The notes below the pieces were generated by a model. That model saw only the letters and a program-made list of their open reading frames with translations. It was not told where the DNA came from and ran no database searches. The position numbers and the translations under genes were made by a program. Source: Flammeovirgaceae bacterium (GTDB lineage: Bacteria; Bacteroidota; Bacteroidia; Cytophagales; Cyclobacteriaceae). Taken from it: a DNA stretch of 7,657 bases. The stretch spans positions 1 through 7,657 of the forward strand of contig QIDJ01000122.1 of NCBI GenBank assembly GCA_003228395.1, read 5' to 3'. This document shows positions 1-6,088 of the stretch, piece by piece; the first letter of the stretch is position 1; each line of letters begins with the position of its first letter.

Positions 1-1
1 G

Positions 2-862
2 TACCTTGAAAAGCCTGAAAACATAGATGCATCATTAATCGAACTCGCTATTAAGTTTGGCAACAAAGCCCAGGTAGAAAAGAATGCCTCACAACATTCG
101 CTATTTGGAGAAGCAGGAAACACCACGCTATCCAAGCCTAAGTATCCGCCAATGGAGCCCTATAGTGATATTGAAAAACTGAAAATAGAGAAAGAAGTAG
201 TCGGTTTTTATATCAGCGGACATCCCCTGGATCAATTCAGGATTGATCTTACCTATTTTTGCACATGTCCGCTGGATGAATACGAGAGTTACAAGAATAA
301 AATTATACATGTCGGGGGAATCGTTACCAAATACACCGAACGTTACACCAAGACGGGCAATCCTTTCGGATTGTTTTCTATTGAAGACTTTAACGGCGTA
401 CTGGATATGGCCATGTTTGGAGAAGAATATCTAAAAAACCGGCATTTTCTTACCCCAGGCAACTTCCTGTATCTCACAGGCAAGGTAGAGGAACGATATA
501 ACCAGCCCGGTGTATGGGAATTCAGGCCGAGAGTGATACAACTTTTGAATGAAATACGTGCAACTTTGAGTAAAGAACTCGAAATCACCATTGATATTAC
601 TGACCTGAACGCTCAACTTTTAAATGATCTTGAGGCTGCAATCATTAATTCACCCGGAAAATGTAATCTTAAGATTCAACTAACGGATATTGAAAGCGGA
701 ATTAAAACAGAATTGATATCAAAAAAATATCTTATAAATCCTGGCAACGATTTATTTAATGTGCTCCATCAATTTGACACACTGAAAGTAAATCTACTTG
801 GCAGGAAAATTGAAGTTCCGAAAAATCAAAAACCAGAGTTTAAAAAATATGTTAAGGCATAG
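2..862 (+). CDS. dnaE: DNA polymerase III alpha subunit, C-terminal fragment (5' end outside window)
   Basis: This is the last 286 codons of the catalytic subunit of the replicative DNA polymerase III; the frame is open from base 2, so the start and the polymerase and PHP domains lie upstream. The visible part carries the SLFG segment (about 115 bp in) and then the family hallmark KEVVGFYISGHPLDQF. After that comes the OB-fold nucleic-acid-binding region (IIHVGGIVTKY through TGKVEERY and WEFRPRVIQLL), and a C-terminal tail typical of the long bacterial DnaE. It ends in TAG. The gene is followed 74 bp later by trxA, a pairing I know from Bacteroidota genomes. No frameshift is visible. Family identity is confident from motifs; the Bacteroidota assignment is inference. 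Confidence 0.95.
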   Translation, partial: YLEKPENIDASLIELAIKFGNKAQVEKNASQHSLFGEAGNTTLSKPKYPPMEPYSDIEKLKIEKEVVGFYISGHPLDQFRIDLTYFCTCPLDEYESYKNKIIHVGGIVTKYTERYTKTGNPFGLFSIEDFNGVLDMAMFGEEYLKNRHFLTPGNFLYLTGKVEERYNQPGVWEFRPRVIQLLNEIRATLSKELEITIDITDLNAQLLNDLEAAIINSPGKCNLKIQLTDIESGIKTELISKKYLINPGNDLFNVLHQFDTLKVNLLGRKIEVPKNQKPEFKKYVKA

Positions 863-876
863 GGAACAAATTCTTT

Positions 877-884
877 TATATTTG
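877..884 (+). promoter_or_regulatory. Bacteroidota -7 promoter box for trxA
   Basis: TATATTTG matches the Bacteroidota sigma factor -7 consensus TAnnTTTG exactly. It lies 15 bp after the dnaE stop and 52 bp before the trxA ATG. No clear -33 TTTG is seen at the expected spacing, so trxA probably has its own start site but the box is only a sequence match. Confidence 0.5.
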
Positions 885-936
885 CGTTTCGGAACAAAGT
901 AAATTCTATTTATTTAACAATTTAAGTAATATTGAG

Positions 937-1260
937 ATGAGCAAACCAGTAGAAATCACTGATAATAATTTTGAAGAGATCATCAATTCAGAAAAGCCCG
1001 TAATGGTTGATTTTTGGGCAGAGTGGTGCGGACCTTGTAAAATGATCAGCCCGGTAGTTGAAGAAATGGCAGGCGAATATGACGGGAAAGCAGTGATCGG
1101 TCACGTGGATGTGGATAATAACCCCGGTGTATCTGCAAGGTTTGGCATCCGGAGTATTCCAACACTTTTGTTTTTTAAGAACGGAGAGGTTGTGGATAAG
1201 CAAATCGGTGCGGTTCCGAAAACCGTATTAACCGGTAAACTTGAAGCGCAATTGGGTTAA
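937..1260 (+). CDS. trxA: Thioredoxin
   Basis: This is a 107-residue cytoplasmic thioredoxin, the usual size for the family. It reduces disulfides in proteins such as ribonucleotide reductase and is itself recycled by thioredoxin reductase. The active-site WCGPC is at residues 30-34, the buried Asp equivalent to E. coli Asp26 is at residue 25 (VDFWAEW), and the cis-proline is in SIPT (Pro75). The full single-domain fold is present with no signal peptide, so this is not a periplasmic TlpA/ResA type. The ATG at 937 is the first in frame that leaves the normal N-terminus. No strong Shine-Dalgarno precedes it, as is usual in Bacteroidota. It is followed by a hairpin terminator. Confidence 0.97.
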   Translation: MSKPVEITDNNFEEIINSEKPVMVDFWAEWCGPCKMISPVVEEMAGEYDGKAVIGHVDVDNNPGVSARFGIRSIPTLLFFKNGEVVDKQIGAVPKTVLTGKLEAQLG

Positions 1261-1291
1261 ATCTACTATTTAGCGTAATTTATTAAAATAT

Positions 1292-1316
1292 GTCCTGAAT
1301 ATATCAGGACTTTTTT
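1292..1316 (+). terminator. Intrinsic terminator of trxA, probably shared with the convergent gene
   Basis: A perfect 7-bp stem, GTCCTGA (1292-1298) and TCAGGAC (1304-1310), with a 5-nt loop is followed by six Ts (1311-1316). It lies 31 bp after the trxA stop. On the minus strand the same hairpin begins 4 nt after the stop of the DUF3592-type gene and is followed by an A/T-rich tract with four Ts, so it may work weakly in both directions. Confidence 0.8.
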
Positions 1317-1902
1317 ATATACGTTTTGCGAAGAAGAGAATCATAAATCCTATTAGTGCAAAGACAAATCCAAGTACTCCAATAACGGTTGGAAAACGAT
1401 ATAATTCAAGAAATGAATCAATAAATACATCTTCAGGAGAAGCCGGATTAAGGTATAAATTTACCCGATCTCCCTTTTTATATGCCGGTGGCGAAGAATA
1501 AACATCTGAGGTATAAGACAGGCTATCGTCTCTCCATGCATATACCACTACAGGCGCTGCTCCACCCTCTCCAACATCAAAGATCAAATGTGCAACCCTG
1601 CCACCTACCATTGTCCAGTCTGATTTTTTGCTATGCGTTTCCACAAAAAAATAACTTGCAGTCAGTAACAGAATGATGCCGGCAATACTCATTATCCAGG
1701 CCGCCATCCGAATACTGAATGTTGACCTATCACGTTCAATTTTTGAGATTTCGACTAATTCTAATAGACCTTTCGCTTCCAGATCAGCTTCATCTGATGT
1801 AAAACCGTACTGGTCAGTCAGCAGTTTCAGTACCTCCGTTTCTCTACCCTCATTCATCATTGAGGCCAATTCATCCCTTTGTTGTTCGCTCAGATAGTCC
1901 AT
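1315..1902 (-). CDS. Two-TM membrane protein with DUF3592-like domain
   Basis: This predicted inner-membrane protein of 195 residues has no known function. Residues 1-62 are a charged, helical, presumably cytosolic segment. The first membrane helix is about 66-87 (MAAWIMSIAGIILLLTASYF) and the second about 171-192 (PTVIGVLGFVFALIGFMILF), followed by a basic KRI end. The loop between them (about 98-165) has the DUF3592 pattern: a GGRV strand start, PVVVYAWRDDSLSYTSDVY, then the GDRVNLYLNPASPEDV block. I infer from the pattern that this beta-rich domain faces the periplasm. The gene converges on trxA, and its TAA stop overlaps the T-run of the trxA terminator. It lies 87 bp downstream of pruA with no clear terminator between, so read-through from pruA is possible. 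The start is an ATG with a weak upstream context. Confidence 0.8.
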   Translation of the reverse strand: MDYLSEQQRDELASMMNEGRETEVLKLLTDQYGFTSDEADLEAKGLLELVEISKIERDRSTFSIRMAAWIMSIAGIILLLTASYFFVETHSKKSDWTMVGGRVAHLIFDVGEGGAAPVVVYAWRDDSLSYTSDVYSSPPAYKKGDRVNLYLNPASPEDVFIDSFLELYRFPTVIGVLGFVFALIGFMILFFAKRI

Positions 1903-1989
1903 ATGTTCCAGGTTGTCAATAATCTAAATTAACGTGAGTTTAATGTAAAATCAAATAAAAACACTTCCTGAAAGATAAAAAAGTCTTAA

Positions 1990-3615
1990 CTATTCCATAA
2001 ACGGATACCTGTAATCAGTTGGTGGCACAAACGTTTCCTTGATGGTCCGCTGTGACACCCAACGTTGTAGATTCAGCTTTGATCCGGCTTTGTCATTGGT
2101 GCCCGATGCTCTTGCACCGCCAAACGGTTGTTGGCCGACCACTGCGCCCGTAGGTTTGTCGTTGATATAAAAGTTTCCCGCTGCATTTACCAGTACCTGA
2201 CTGGCCCTTTCGGCCGCATTGCGGTCTAATGAAAAAACAGCGCCGGTTAATGCATACGGCGAGGTCCTGTCCACCAGTTTCAATGTTTCTTCAAATTCAT
2301 CCGCTTTGTACACATATACGGTAATGACCGGCCCGAATATTTCCTCACACATTGTAATATATTGCGGATCTTTAGTAAGCAATACTGTAGGCTCAATAAA
2401 ATACCCGGTCGTTTTATCGCAATTTCCACCTGCAATTACCTCCACCTGATCATCTGATTTTGCCCCTTCTAAATACACACTTATACTGTCAAAGGCTTTT
2501 TCATCGATAATCGCATTAAAGAAATTTGAAAAATCTTCAATTCCACCCATTTTTATGTCATTGATGTCATCAAGGATATACCCTTTTACATCATCCCAAA
2601 GATTATCCGGAATATATGCCCTGGAGGCAGCGGAACATTTTTGCCCCTGGTATTCGAATGCGCCCCGGGTGATGGCTGTGGCAACGACTTTCGGATCCGC
2701 TGATCTATGCGCAATAATAAAATCCTTACCGCCTGTTTCGCCAACAATTCTGGGATAGGTTTTAAAAGTGGCAATATTTTCACCAATTGTTTTCCAGATA
2801 TGCTGAAATACACCTGTACTGCCGGTATAGTGGATTCCTGCAAAATCAGGGTGTTTAAATATAACATCGCCTGCCACAGGGCCGCTTACATAGATAAGGT
2901 TGATTACACCATCGGGTAATCCGGCTTCCCGGAATATCTGCATCAACAAATTGGCTGTGTAAATCGCAGAATTTGCAGATTTCCATACCACAGTATTACC
3001 CATAAGCGCCGGTGCGGTAGGTAAATTACCCGCTATGGAAGCGAAATTGAATGGCGTAAGGGCAAAAACAAAGCCCTCCAACGGGCGGTGTTCTACACGA
3101 TTCCATACCCCCGGCGAAGATTCAGGTTGTTCTGCATATATCTCCGACATAAACTGTACATTGAACCTGAAAAAATCTACAAGTTCGCAAACGGCATCGA
3201 TTTCTGCCTGATAAGGGTTCTTTGACTGTGCCAGCATAGTAGCCGCATTCAGTTTTGCACGGTATGGTCCCGAAATCAGATCCGCTGCCCGAAGAAAAAT
3301 GCTTGCCCGATGTTCCCATGACATATTTGCCCACATTTCTTTGGCACTCAATGCCGCATTGATCGCTTGCTTAACATGCGAAGCATCGCCCGCATGAAAA
3401 TAACCTAATACATGCTGGTGGTCGTGGGGTGGATGCATGGCAACTTTCCTGCCCGATCTTACTTCTTCACCACCGATATACATCGGGGCATCCACTTCAG
3501 TTACCCTTGCTTCTGCAATGGCATTGAGCAGGTCATCTCTTTCGGGAGACCCGGGTGCATAACTTAATACCAGCTCATTTTTGGGTATTGGTACATTAAA
3601 AAATCCTGTAGCCAT
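1990..3615 (-). CDS. pruA: L-glutamate gamma-semialdehyde dehydrogenase (1-pyrroline-5-carboxylate dehydrogenase)
   Basis: This NAD-dependent enzyme oxidises glutamate semialdehyde to glutamate, the second step of proline catabolism. The 541-residue size and sequence fit the stand-alone P5CDH class rather than the bifunctional PutA. Numbered from the chosen ATG, the oxyanion Asn is Asn190 (LTPFNF) and the cofactor-site Lys is Lys212 (VVWKSANSA). The nucleotide-binding GSTGVF is at 265-270, the general base Glu293 is in VGETGGKDF, and the catalytic Cys327 is in QGQKCSAASRAY. EEIFGP is at about 424-429 and QPFGGARASGTNDKAG lies near the end. I chose ATG 3615 because MATGFFNVP matches the usual Bacteroidota N-terminus. 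A longer frame from TTG at 3660 would place the start inside the promoter box and add 15 unlike residues. No proline dehydrogenase gene is in the window. Confidence 0.95.
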   Translation of the reverse strand: MATGFFNVPIPKNELVLSYAPGSPERDDLLNAIAEARVTEVDAPMYIGGEEVRSGRKVAMHPPHDHQHVLGYFHAGDASHVKQAINAALSAKEMWANMSWEHRASIFLRAADLISGPYRAKLNAATMLAQSKNPYQAEIDAVCELVDFFRFNVQFMSEIYAEQPESSPGVWNRVEHRPLEGFVFALTPFNFASIAGNLPTAPALMGNTVVWKSANSAIYTANLLMQIFREAGLPDGVINLIYVSGPVAGDVIFKHPDFAGIHYTGSTGVFQHIWKTIGENIATFKTYPRIVGETGGKDFIIAHRSADPKVVATAITRGAFEYQGQKCSAASRAYIPDNLWDDVKGYILDDINDIKMGGIEDFSNFFNAIIDEKAFDSISVYLEGAKSDDQVEVIAGGNCDKTTGYFIEPTVLLTKDPQYITMCEEIFGPVITVYVYKADEFEETLKLVDRTSPYALTGAVFSLDRNAAERASQVLVNAAGNFYINDKPTGAVVGQQPFGGARASGTNDKAGSKLNLQRWVSQRTIKETFVPPTDYRYPFME

Positions 3616-3657
3616 ATTATTAACATGTTTAAGTTGAAACCTCTTATTAACAGGCGG

Positions 3658-3665
3658 CAAAAGTA
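3658..3665 (-). promoter_or_regulatory. Bacteroidota -7 promoter box for pruA
   Basis: On the minus strand this reads TACTTTTG, an exact match to TAnnTTTG. It lies between the stop of the HAD gene (3675) and the pruA ATG (3615), giving a leader of roughly 35 nt. It suggests pruA can be transcribed on its own as well as from the upstream regulator/HAD pair. No good -33 element was found. Confidence 0.5.
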
Positions 3666-3674
3666 ATGATTTAC

Positions 3675-4385
3675 TTAAACATTTAGTAGGATACCTGACA
3701 ACTCGAACAGGTAATTTATCTCATGTGTGACTTCCAGGTCATGATTTCTCTTATCCGGATTGAAAAACACCTGATCCATACCTACACCGCGGGCTCCCTG
3801 AATATCCGAAATGAGATTATCACCGATCATTACCGATTCCGATATATTGGCCTTTACTGCTTCCAGGGCAAATAAAAAAATGTCCGGATCAGGTTTTTGA
3901 GCATGTGCCCGTTCGGACGTGATCACTTGCTGAAAATATTTTTCAATGCCTGAGTATTTCAATTTGGTAGTCTGTATTTCTTCAAAGCCATTGGTAATTA
4001 TATGCATACTGTAATGCTTTGAAAGCGTTATTAGTATCTCAGCGGCATGATCGATCAATTTACCCTTTTTGGGACTTTCATAAATGAAATTTTTCTGCAA
4101 CGCTTCTACATCTATATCTTTATGTCCATCAACGCCAAGTCTTTCAAAAATCAGCGGAAATCTGTCCTGCCGTATCTGATCCTTTACGATTAGCCGTTTA
4201 TCATATTTTCTCCACAACTCCTCATTTGTTCTGAAAAACTCAGCCACAAAATCTTCCACATTCAGATCACTGTTTGAACCCAGGTTAAATTGCTCGTACA
4301 GTTCAATAAGAGTTTCATGAGCATTTGCCTTATAGTCCCACAAGGTTTCGTCAAGATCGAAAAAAAGATGTTTATATTTTTTCAC
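3675..4385 (-). CDS. HAD-family hydrolase, YjjG-type noncanonical pyrimidine nucleotidase
   Basis: This 236-residue cytosolic HAD phosphatase is of the YjjG/YfnB type, a group that dephosphorylates (d)UMP, dTMP and noncanonical pyrimidine nucleotides. All four HAD motifs are visible. Motif I is FFDLDETLW with nucleophile Asp10 and acid Asp12. Motif II is IITNGF with Thr131. Motif III is Lys164 in QKPDPDIF. Motif IV is MIGDNLISDIQGA with Asp189 and Asp194. The helical cap fills residues about 17-100, as in subclass IA. The start is a GTG at 4385, since no ATG precedes motif I. It is 4 nt after the TGA of the ArsR-type gene, so the two are almost certainly one transcript and may be translationally coupled. 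The exact substrate cannot be read from the sequence; a general phosphoglycolate phosphatase-like role is the alternative. Confidence 0.88.
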   Translation of the reverse strand: MKKYKHLFFDLDETLWDYKANAHETLIELYEQFNLGSNSDLNVEDFVAEFFRTNEELWRKYDKRLIVKDQIRQDRFPLIFERLGVDGHKDIDVEALQKNFIYESPKKGKLIDHAAEILITLSKHYSMHIITNGFEEIQTTKLKYSGIEKYFQQVITSERAHAQKPDPDIFLFALEAVKANISESVMIGDNLISDIQGARGVGMDQVFFNPDKRNHDLEVTHEINYLFELSGILLNV

Positions 4386-4389
4386 GCGT

Positions 4390-4773
4390 TCAGGATTTCC
4401 ATTTTTTAGTTTCCGCCTTGTTTACTGCCAGCTCGCGGTTTGACAGTAACGTCTGATGGATCTCCTGATCATTCATGATCACATGGTCCTTATTTAAATA
4501 TAGAAAAACCTGAGTAATGATCTCAAATACTTCATCTTTTAAATAATAAAATACCCATTGTCCCCGTTTTCTGGCCGCAACAATTCCGGAGTTTTTAAGA
4601 TATGCAAGATGGCGGGCAGTTTTTGTTTGTGTGAAATCAAGGATAAGTTCCATATCAGAAATGGTTAGTTCCTTATTATTATACAAAAGAAATAAAATTC
4701 TGAGGCGGGCTTCGTCAGACAGGGCTTTGAATAGCTGGGTACCATAGGACAGGTTGAATCTTTTGAGTTTCAT
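4390..4773 (-). CDS. ArsR-family winged-helix transcriptional regulator without metal-binding cysteines
   Basis: This is a predicted DNA-binding dimeric repressor of the ArsR/SmtB fold, 127 residues from the chosen ATG. The opening helix LFKALSDEARLRILFLL is typical of the family. It is followed by the helix-turn-helix (LTISDMELILDFTQTKTARHLAYLK, recognition helix around TKTARHLAYLK) and the beta-wing ARKRGQWVFYYL. The ELCVCDL-type metal site is replaced by ISDMELI, and the whole protein has no Cys, so thiolate metal sensing is excluded and the signal is unknown. A longer frame from ATG 4836 would add 21 residues, but it would leave only 7 bp to the divergent gene and cover its promoter box, so I prefer 4773. 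It is co-transcribed with the HAD gene. Its targets may be this operon and the divergent secreted protein. Confidence 0.85.
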   Translation of the reverse strand: MKLKRFNLSYGTQLFKALSDEARLRILFLLYNNKELTISDMELILDFTQTKTARHLAYLKNSGIVAARKRGQWVFYYLKDEVFEIITQVFLYLNKDHVIMNDQEIHQTLLSNRELAVNKAETKKWKS

Positions 4774-4783
4774 ATTGTCAGGA

Positions 4784-4791
4784 TAAAAGTA
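4784..4791 (-). promoter_or_regulatory. Possible -7 promoter box for the ArsR-type gene
   Basis: On the minus strand this reads TACTTTTA, 7 of 8 matches to TAnnTTTG, 10 bp before the ATG at 4773. It would give a very short leader. No -33 element lies at the usual spacing, so this is weak support only. Confidence 0.3.
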
Positions 4792-4812
4792 TAAAGTTTG
4801 TAGCGCAATTGA

Positions 4813-4820
4813 TATCTTTG
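4813..4820 (+). promoter_or_regulatory. Bacteroidota -7 promoter box for the secreted CarboxypepD_reg-like protein
   Basis: TATCTTTG is an exact match to TAnnTTTG, 23 bp before the TTG start at 4844. It lies inside the 21-codon extension of the divergent ArsR-type gene, one reason for preferring the shorter ArsR start. The regulator could act on this shared 70-bp intergenic stretch. Confidence 0.5.
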
Positions 4821-4843
4821 AAAAAGATAACTTCATTTAAATA

Positions 4844-5470
4844 TTGAAACATTCCGGAATTATATCGGTTTTTATACTCCTGACAACTGTCTTTATATCA
4901 CAGCAAGCTATTTCTCAAAAAAAGGAACAAGTCAATATCGTGCAGTTTTCGGGTATCGTTACAGGTGAAAACCAGGCCCAGCTTCCCGGTGTCCACATCT
5001 ATGTTCCCAAAAGCGGAAGAGGCACAACTTCGAATATTTACGGCTATTTTTCAATGCCTGTATTGGTTGGCGATAGCGTGGTATTCAGTTCGGTAGGATA
5101 CGAAAAATACAGCCTCTCGATTCCAGGAGGAAATGAAAGGGTGAACGTACTTGTCAACATGATTGTAGATACCACCTATCTTGAAAATGTTGATATCATG
5201 CCATTTTTATCCGAAGAAAATTTCAAGCAGGCTATTCTTGCCCTGGAGCTTCCTAATGAAGAGGAAGCAATCTATTCCCGGCTCGATGGCGCAGCATTAG
5301 CCATGATGATTCAGAATACTCCCTACGATGCGGCTATGAATGCCCGGTACTATCTCAACCAGCAAATTTATTACCAGCAGGATAAATTTATGCCCCGAAG
5401 CAATCCGCTTCTGAATCCGTTTGCCTGGGCACAGTTTTTCAAGTCCCTGAAAAAAGACAAGAAAAAATAA
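4844..5470 (+). CDS. Secreted protein with carboxypeptidase-regulatory-like beta-sandwich domain
   Basis: The protein has 208 residues. Residues 1-25 form a signal peptide: the basic start MKH, the hydrophobic core IISVFILLTTVFI, and an AISQ cleavage region. Residues about 33-107 have the CarboxypepD_reg-like pattern: FSGIVTGENQAQLPGVHIYVPKSGRGTTSN, then YGYFSMPVLVGDSVVFSSVGYEKYSL. This domain is common at the N-terminus of SusC/TonB receptors, but no plug or barrel follows. Instead there is a 90-residue C-terminal region rich in Tyr, Asn and Gln, ending in a lysine-rich tail (KSLKKDKKK). A cell-envelope or periplasmic role is likely; the precise function is unknown. The start is TTG: a stop codon (TAA at 4838) lies two codons upstream and no ATG precedes the signal peptide. 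It is divergent from the ArsR-type gene. Confidence 0.8.
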   Translation: MKHSGIISVFILLTTVFISQQAISQKKEQVNIVQFSGIVTGENQAQLPGVHIYVPKSGRGTTSNIYGYFSMPVLVGDSVVFSSVGYEKYSLSIPGGNERVNVLVNMIVDTTYLENVDIMPFLSEENFKQAILALELPNEEEAIYSRLDGAALAMMIQNTPYDAAMNARYYLNQQIYYQQDKFMPRSNPLLNPFAWAQFFKSLKKDKKK

Positions 5471-5538
5471 TTCCCTATAGTTTACTAATGCGTCGAAGCA
5501 ATCTGTATGCATTCGAAAATTATTATCTTGCCTGATCA

Positions 5539-5631
5539 TTATAATAATATGGTAATAGTTATAAGAATTGCCAGTAATAGATAGATCAAAACAATTAACA
5601 CTTTGTAAAAATTAAATTCCTTCCTTCTCAT
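5539..5631 (-). CDS. Small single-transmembrane peptide (30 aa), unrecognised
   Basis: This 30-codon ORF is too short for usual gene calling. The N-terminus MRRKEFNFYK is basic, and residues 11-30 are an unbroken hydrophobic helix (VLIVLIYLLLAILITITILL), ending directly in TAA. It is therefore predicted to be a single-pass membrane peptide with its positive N-terminus inside. The translation signal is strong: AAAGGAGG (5637-5644 on the minus strand) ends 5 nt before the ATG. A sigma70-like promoter lies just upstream. It is convergent with the secreted-protein gene (69 bp between stops) and has no protein-coding partner on its own strand nearby. It could be a small accessory subunit of a membrane complex, a stress peptide, or a type I toxin-like peptide. 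I do not recognise a family and assign no function. Confidence 0.6.
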   Translation of the reverse strand: MRRKEFNFYKVLIVLIYLLLAILITITILL

Positions 5632-5636
5632 GATAT

Positions 5637-5644
5637 CCTCCTTT
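5637..5644 (-). promoter_or_regulatory. Canonical Shine-Dalgarno of the 30-aa peptide
   Basis: Minus-strand AAAGGAGG is followed by a 5-nt spacer and ATG at 5631. It is much stronger than anything before the other genes in this window, and it is the main argument that the short ORF is translated. Confidence 0.65.
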
Positions 5645-5823
5645 CAACTTTGGTTTTATACTATATGTAATGCAGAGGATGTGCCAAAACACAAAAACTT
5701 CATTTTTAGCGTTTTTGGAGTGTTTTGAGAAGGAGAAAACGATCATATTCTCCCATTTTGGGAATAAATACTTGTTTTGGGAATAATCAAGGTAATAAAT
5801 TCAACAAATACTCATGAAATTTA
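5645..5823. other. AT-rich intergenic stretch
   Basis: Apart from the promoter of the small peptide, no gene is seen here. There is a near-perfect tandem pair of TTTTGGGAATAA (around 5755-5766 and 5774-5785), and a possible hairpin GGAGAA...TTCTCC just before it (about 5731-5752). Neither has an obvious role. Confidence 0.4.
5660..5687 (-). promoter_or_regulatory. Sigma70-like promoter for the 30-aa peptide
   Basis: On the minus strand TTGGCA (5687-5682) and TATAGT (5665-5660) are separated by 16 bp, close to the E. coli -35/-10 consensus. The same stretch also reads TTTG, 19 bp, TATAGTAT, which gives the spacing but only a partial -7 match to the Bacteroidota consensus. It would start transcription about 20 nt upstream of the Shine-Dalgarno. 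Confidence 0.4.
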
Positions 5824-5827
5824 TGCA

Positions 5828-5929
5828 GGGCTTGCCCGACGTAGCCCACTCCAGGCTGTTCAAGCGAAGTAGTACTGTATTGAAAATGCCCACCTGCGTT
5901 CTTATCGAACTACGGTGGGCGAAGTCGGG
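5828..5929. repeat. REP-like palindromic element, left of the tRNA
   Basis: This is a GC-rich structured block inside AT-rich intergenic DNA. It opens with the small palindrome GGGCTTGCCC (5828-5837). Outer inverted arms CCCGACGTAGCCCAC (5835-5849) and GTGGGCGAAGTCGGG (5915-5929) pair with 2 mismatches in 15. Inside lies a second hairpin, GCCCACC-TGC-GTTC (5888-5901), loop TTATC truncated, GAAC-TAC-GGTGGGC (5907-5920). The inner hairpin resembles, in reverse orientation, the one at 6248-6293. This fits a repetitive extragenic palindrome family; copy number in the genome is unknown from this window. Confidence 0.65.
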
Positions 5930-5940
5930 ATGACTGGATT
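5924..5940 (-). repeat. Exact 17-bp copy of the tRNA-Pro 3' end
   Basis: The 17 bases GTCGGGATGACTGGATT recur exactly at 6088-6104, where they are the 3' acceptor strand, discriminator and part of the T arm of the tRNA-Pro gene. Similarity stops after GGATT. The copy is in the same orientation as the gene and 164 bp from it. It overlaps the right arm of the REP-like element, so the repeat and the tRNA fragment are fused. Confidence 0.75.
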
Positions 5941-5953
5941 GCCTCCCTGCGGT

Positions 5954-5997
5954 CGGCGATCGCCGGGTGGGGTATGACACCGAAGCAATGCCTTCGG
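5954..5997. repeat. Two adjacent palindromes between REP element and tRNA terminator
   Basis: CGGCGATCGCCG (5954-5965) is a perfect 12-bp palindrome. CCGAAG, loop CAATGC, CTTCGG (5980-5985 and 5992-5997) is a perfect 6-bp hairpin. GACACCGAAGCA (5976-5987) is also the exact reverse complement of TGCTTCGGTGTC at 6079-6090, which covers the end of the tRNA gene and its 3' trailer. These form part of the structured block around the tRNA. Confidence 0.6.
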
Positions 5998-6019
5998 CAC
6001 ACTTTTGCTTTTTAGTTCC

Positions 6020-6044
6020 GATAACTGGAAAAAGTTCCGTTATC
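6020..6044. repeat. Hairpin downstream of the tRNA terminator
   Basis: GATAAC-T-GGAA (6020-6030), loop AAAG, TTCCGTTATC (6035-6044) forms a 10-bp stem with one bulged base. The sequence AGTTCCG is also directly repeated (6014-6020 and 6033-6039). On the tRNA strand it lies just after the terminator; it could be a back-up transcription stop or RNA-processing structure, but no T-tract follows it. Confidence 0.45.
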
Positions 6045-6049
6045 TCCCC

Positions 6050-6079
6050 AAAAAGAAAAAAGCCACTCTCGTGGCTTTT
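6050..6079 (-). terminator. Intrinsic terminator of tRNA-Pro
   Basis: On the minus strand, AAAAGCCAC, loop GAGA, GTGGCTTTT forms a 9-bp stem. It continues into a T-tract, TTTTTTCTTTTT, that overlaps the stem's end. It begins about 10 nt after the tRNA 3' end, so the tRNA is probably a single-gene transcript. Confidence 0.85.
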
Positions 6080-6088
6080 GCTTCGGTG

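Noticed and set aside
1990..3660. Longer pruA from TTG at 3660 (556 codons)
   Set aside because: The start would lie in the promoter box, and the extra 15 residues do not match the family N-terminus; ATG 3615 fits.
5297..5539. 80-codon minus-strand ORF
   Set aside because: Mostly antisense to the secreted CarboxypepD_reg-like gene, with no start signals.
5814..5933. Short plus-strand ATG frame through the REP element
   Set aside because: It is read through palindromic repeat sequence and has no start signals.
5954..5965. HIP1-like GCGATCGC octamer
   Set aside because: A single occurrence inside a palindrome; nothing else suggests a cyanobacterial origin.
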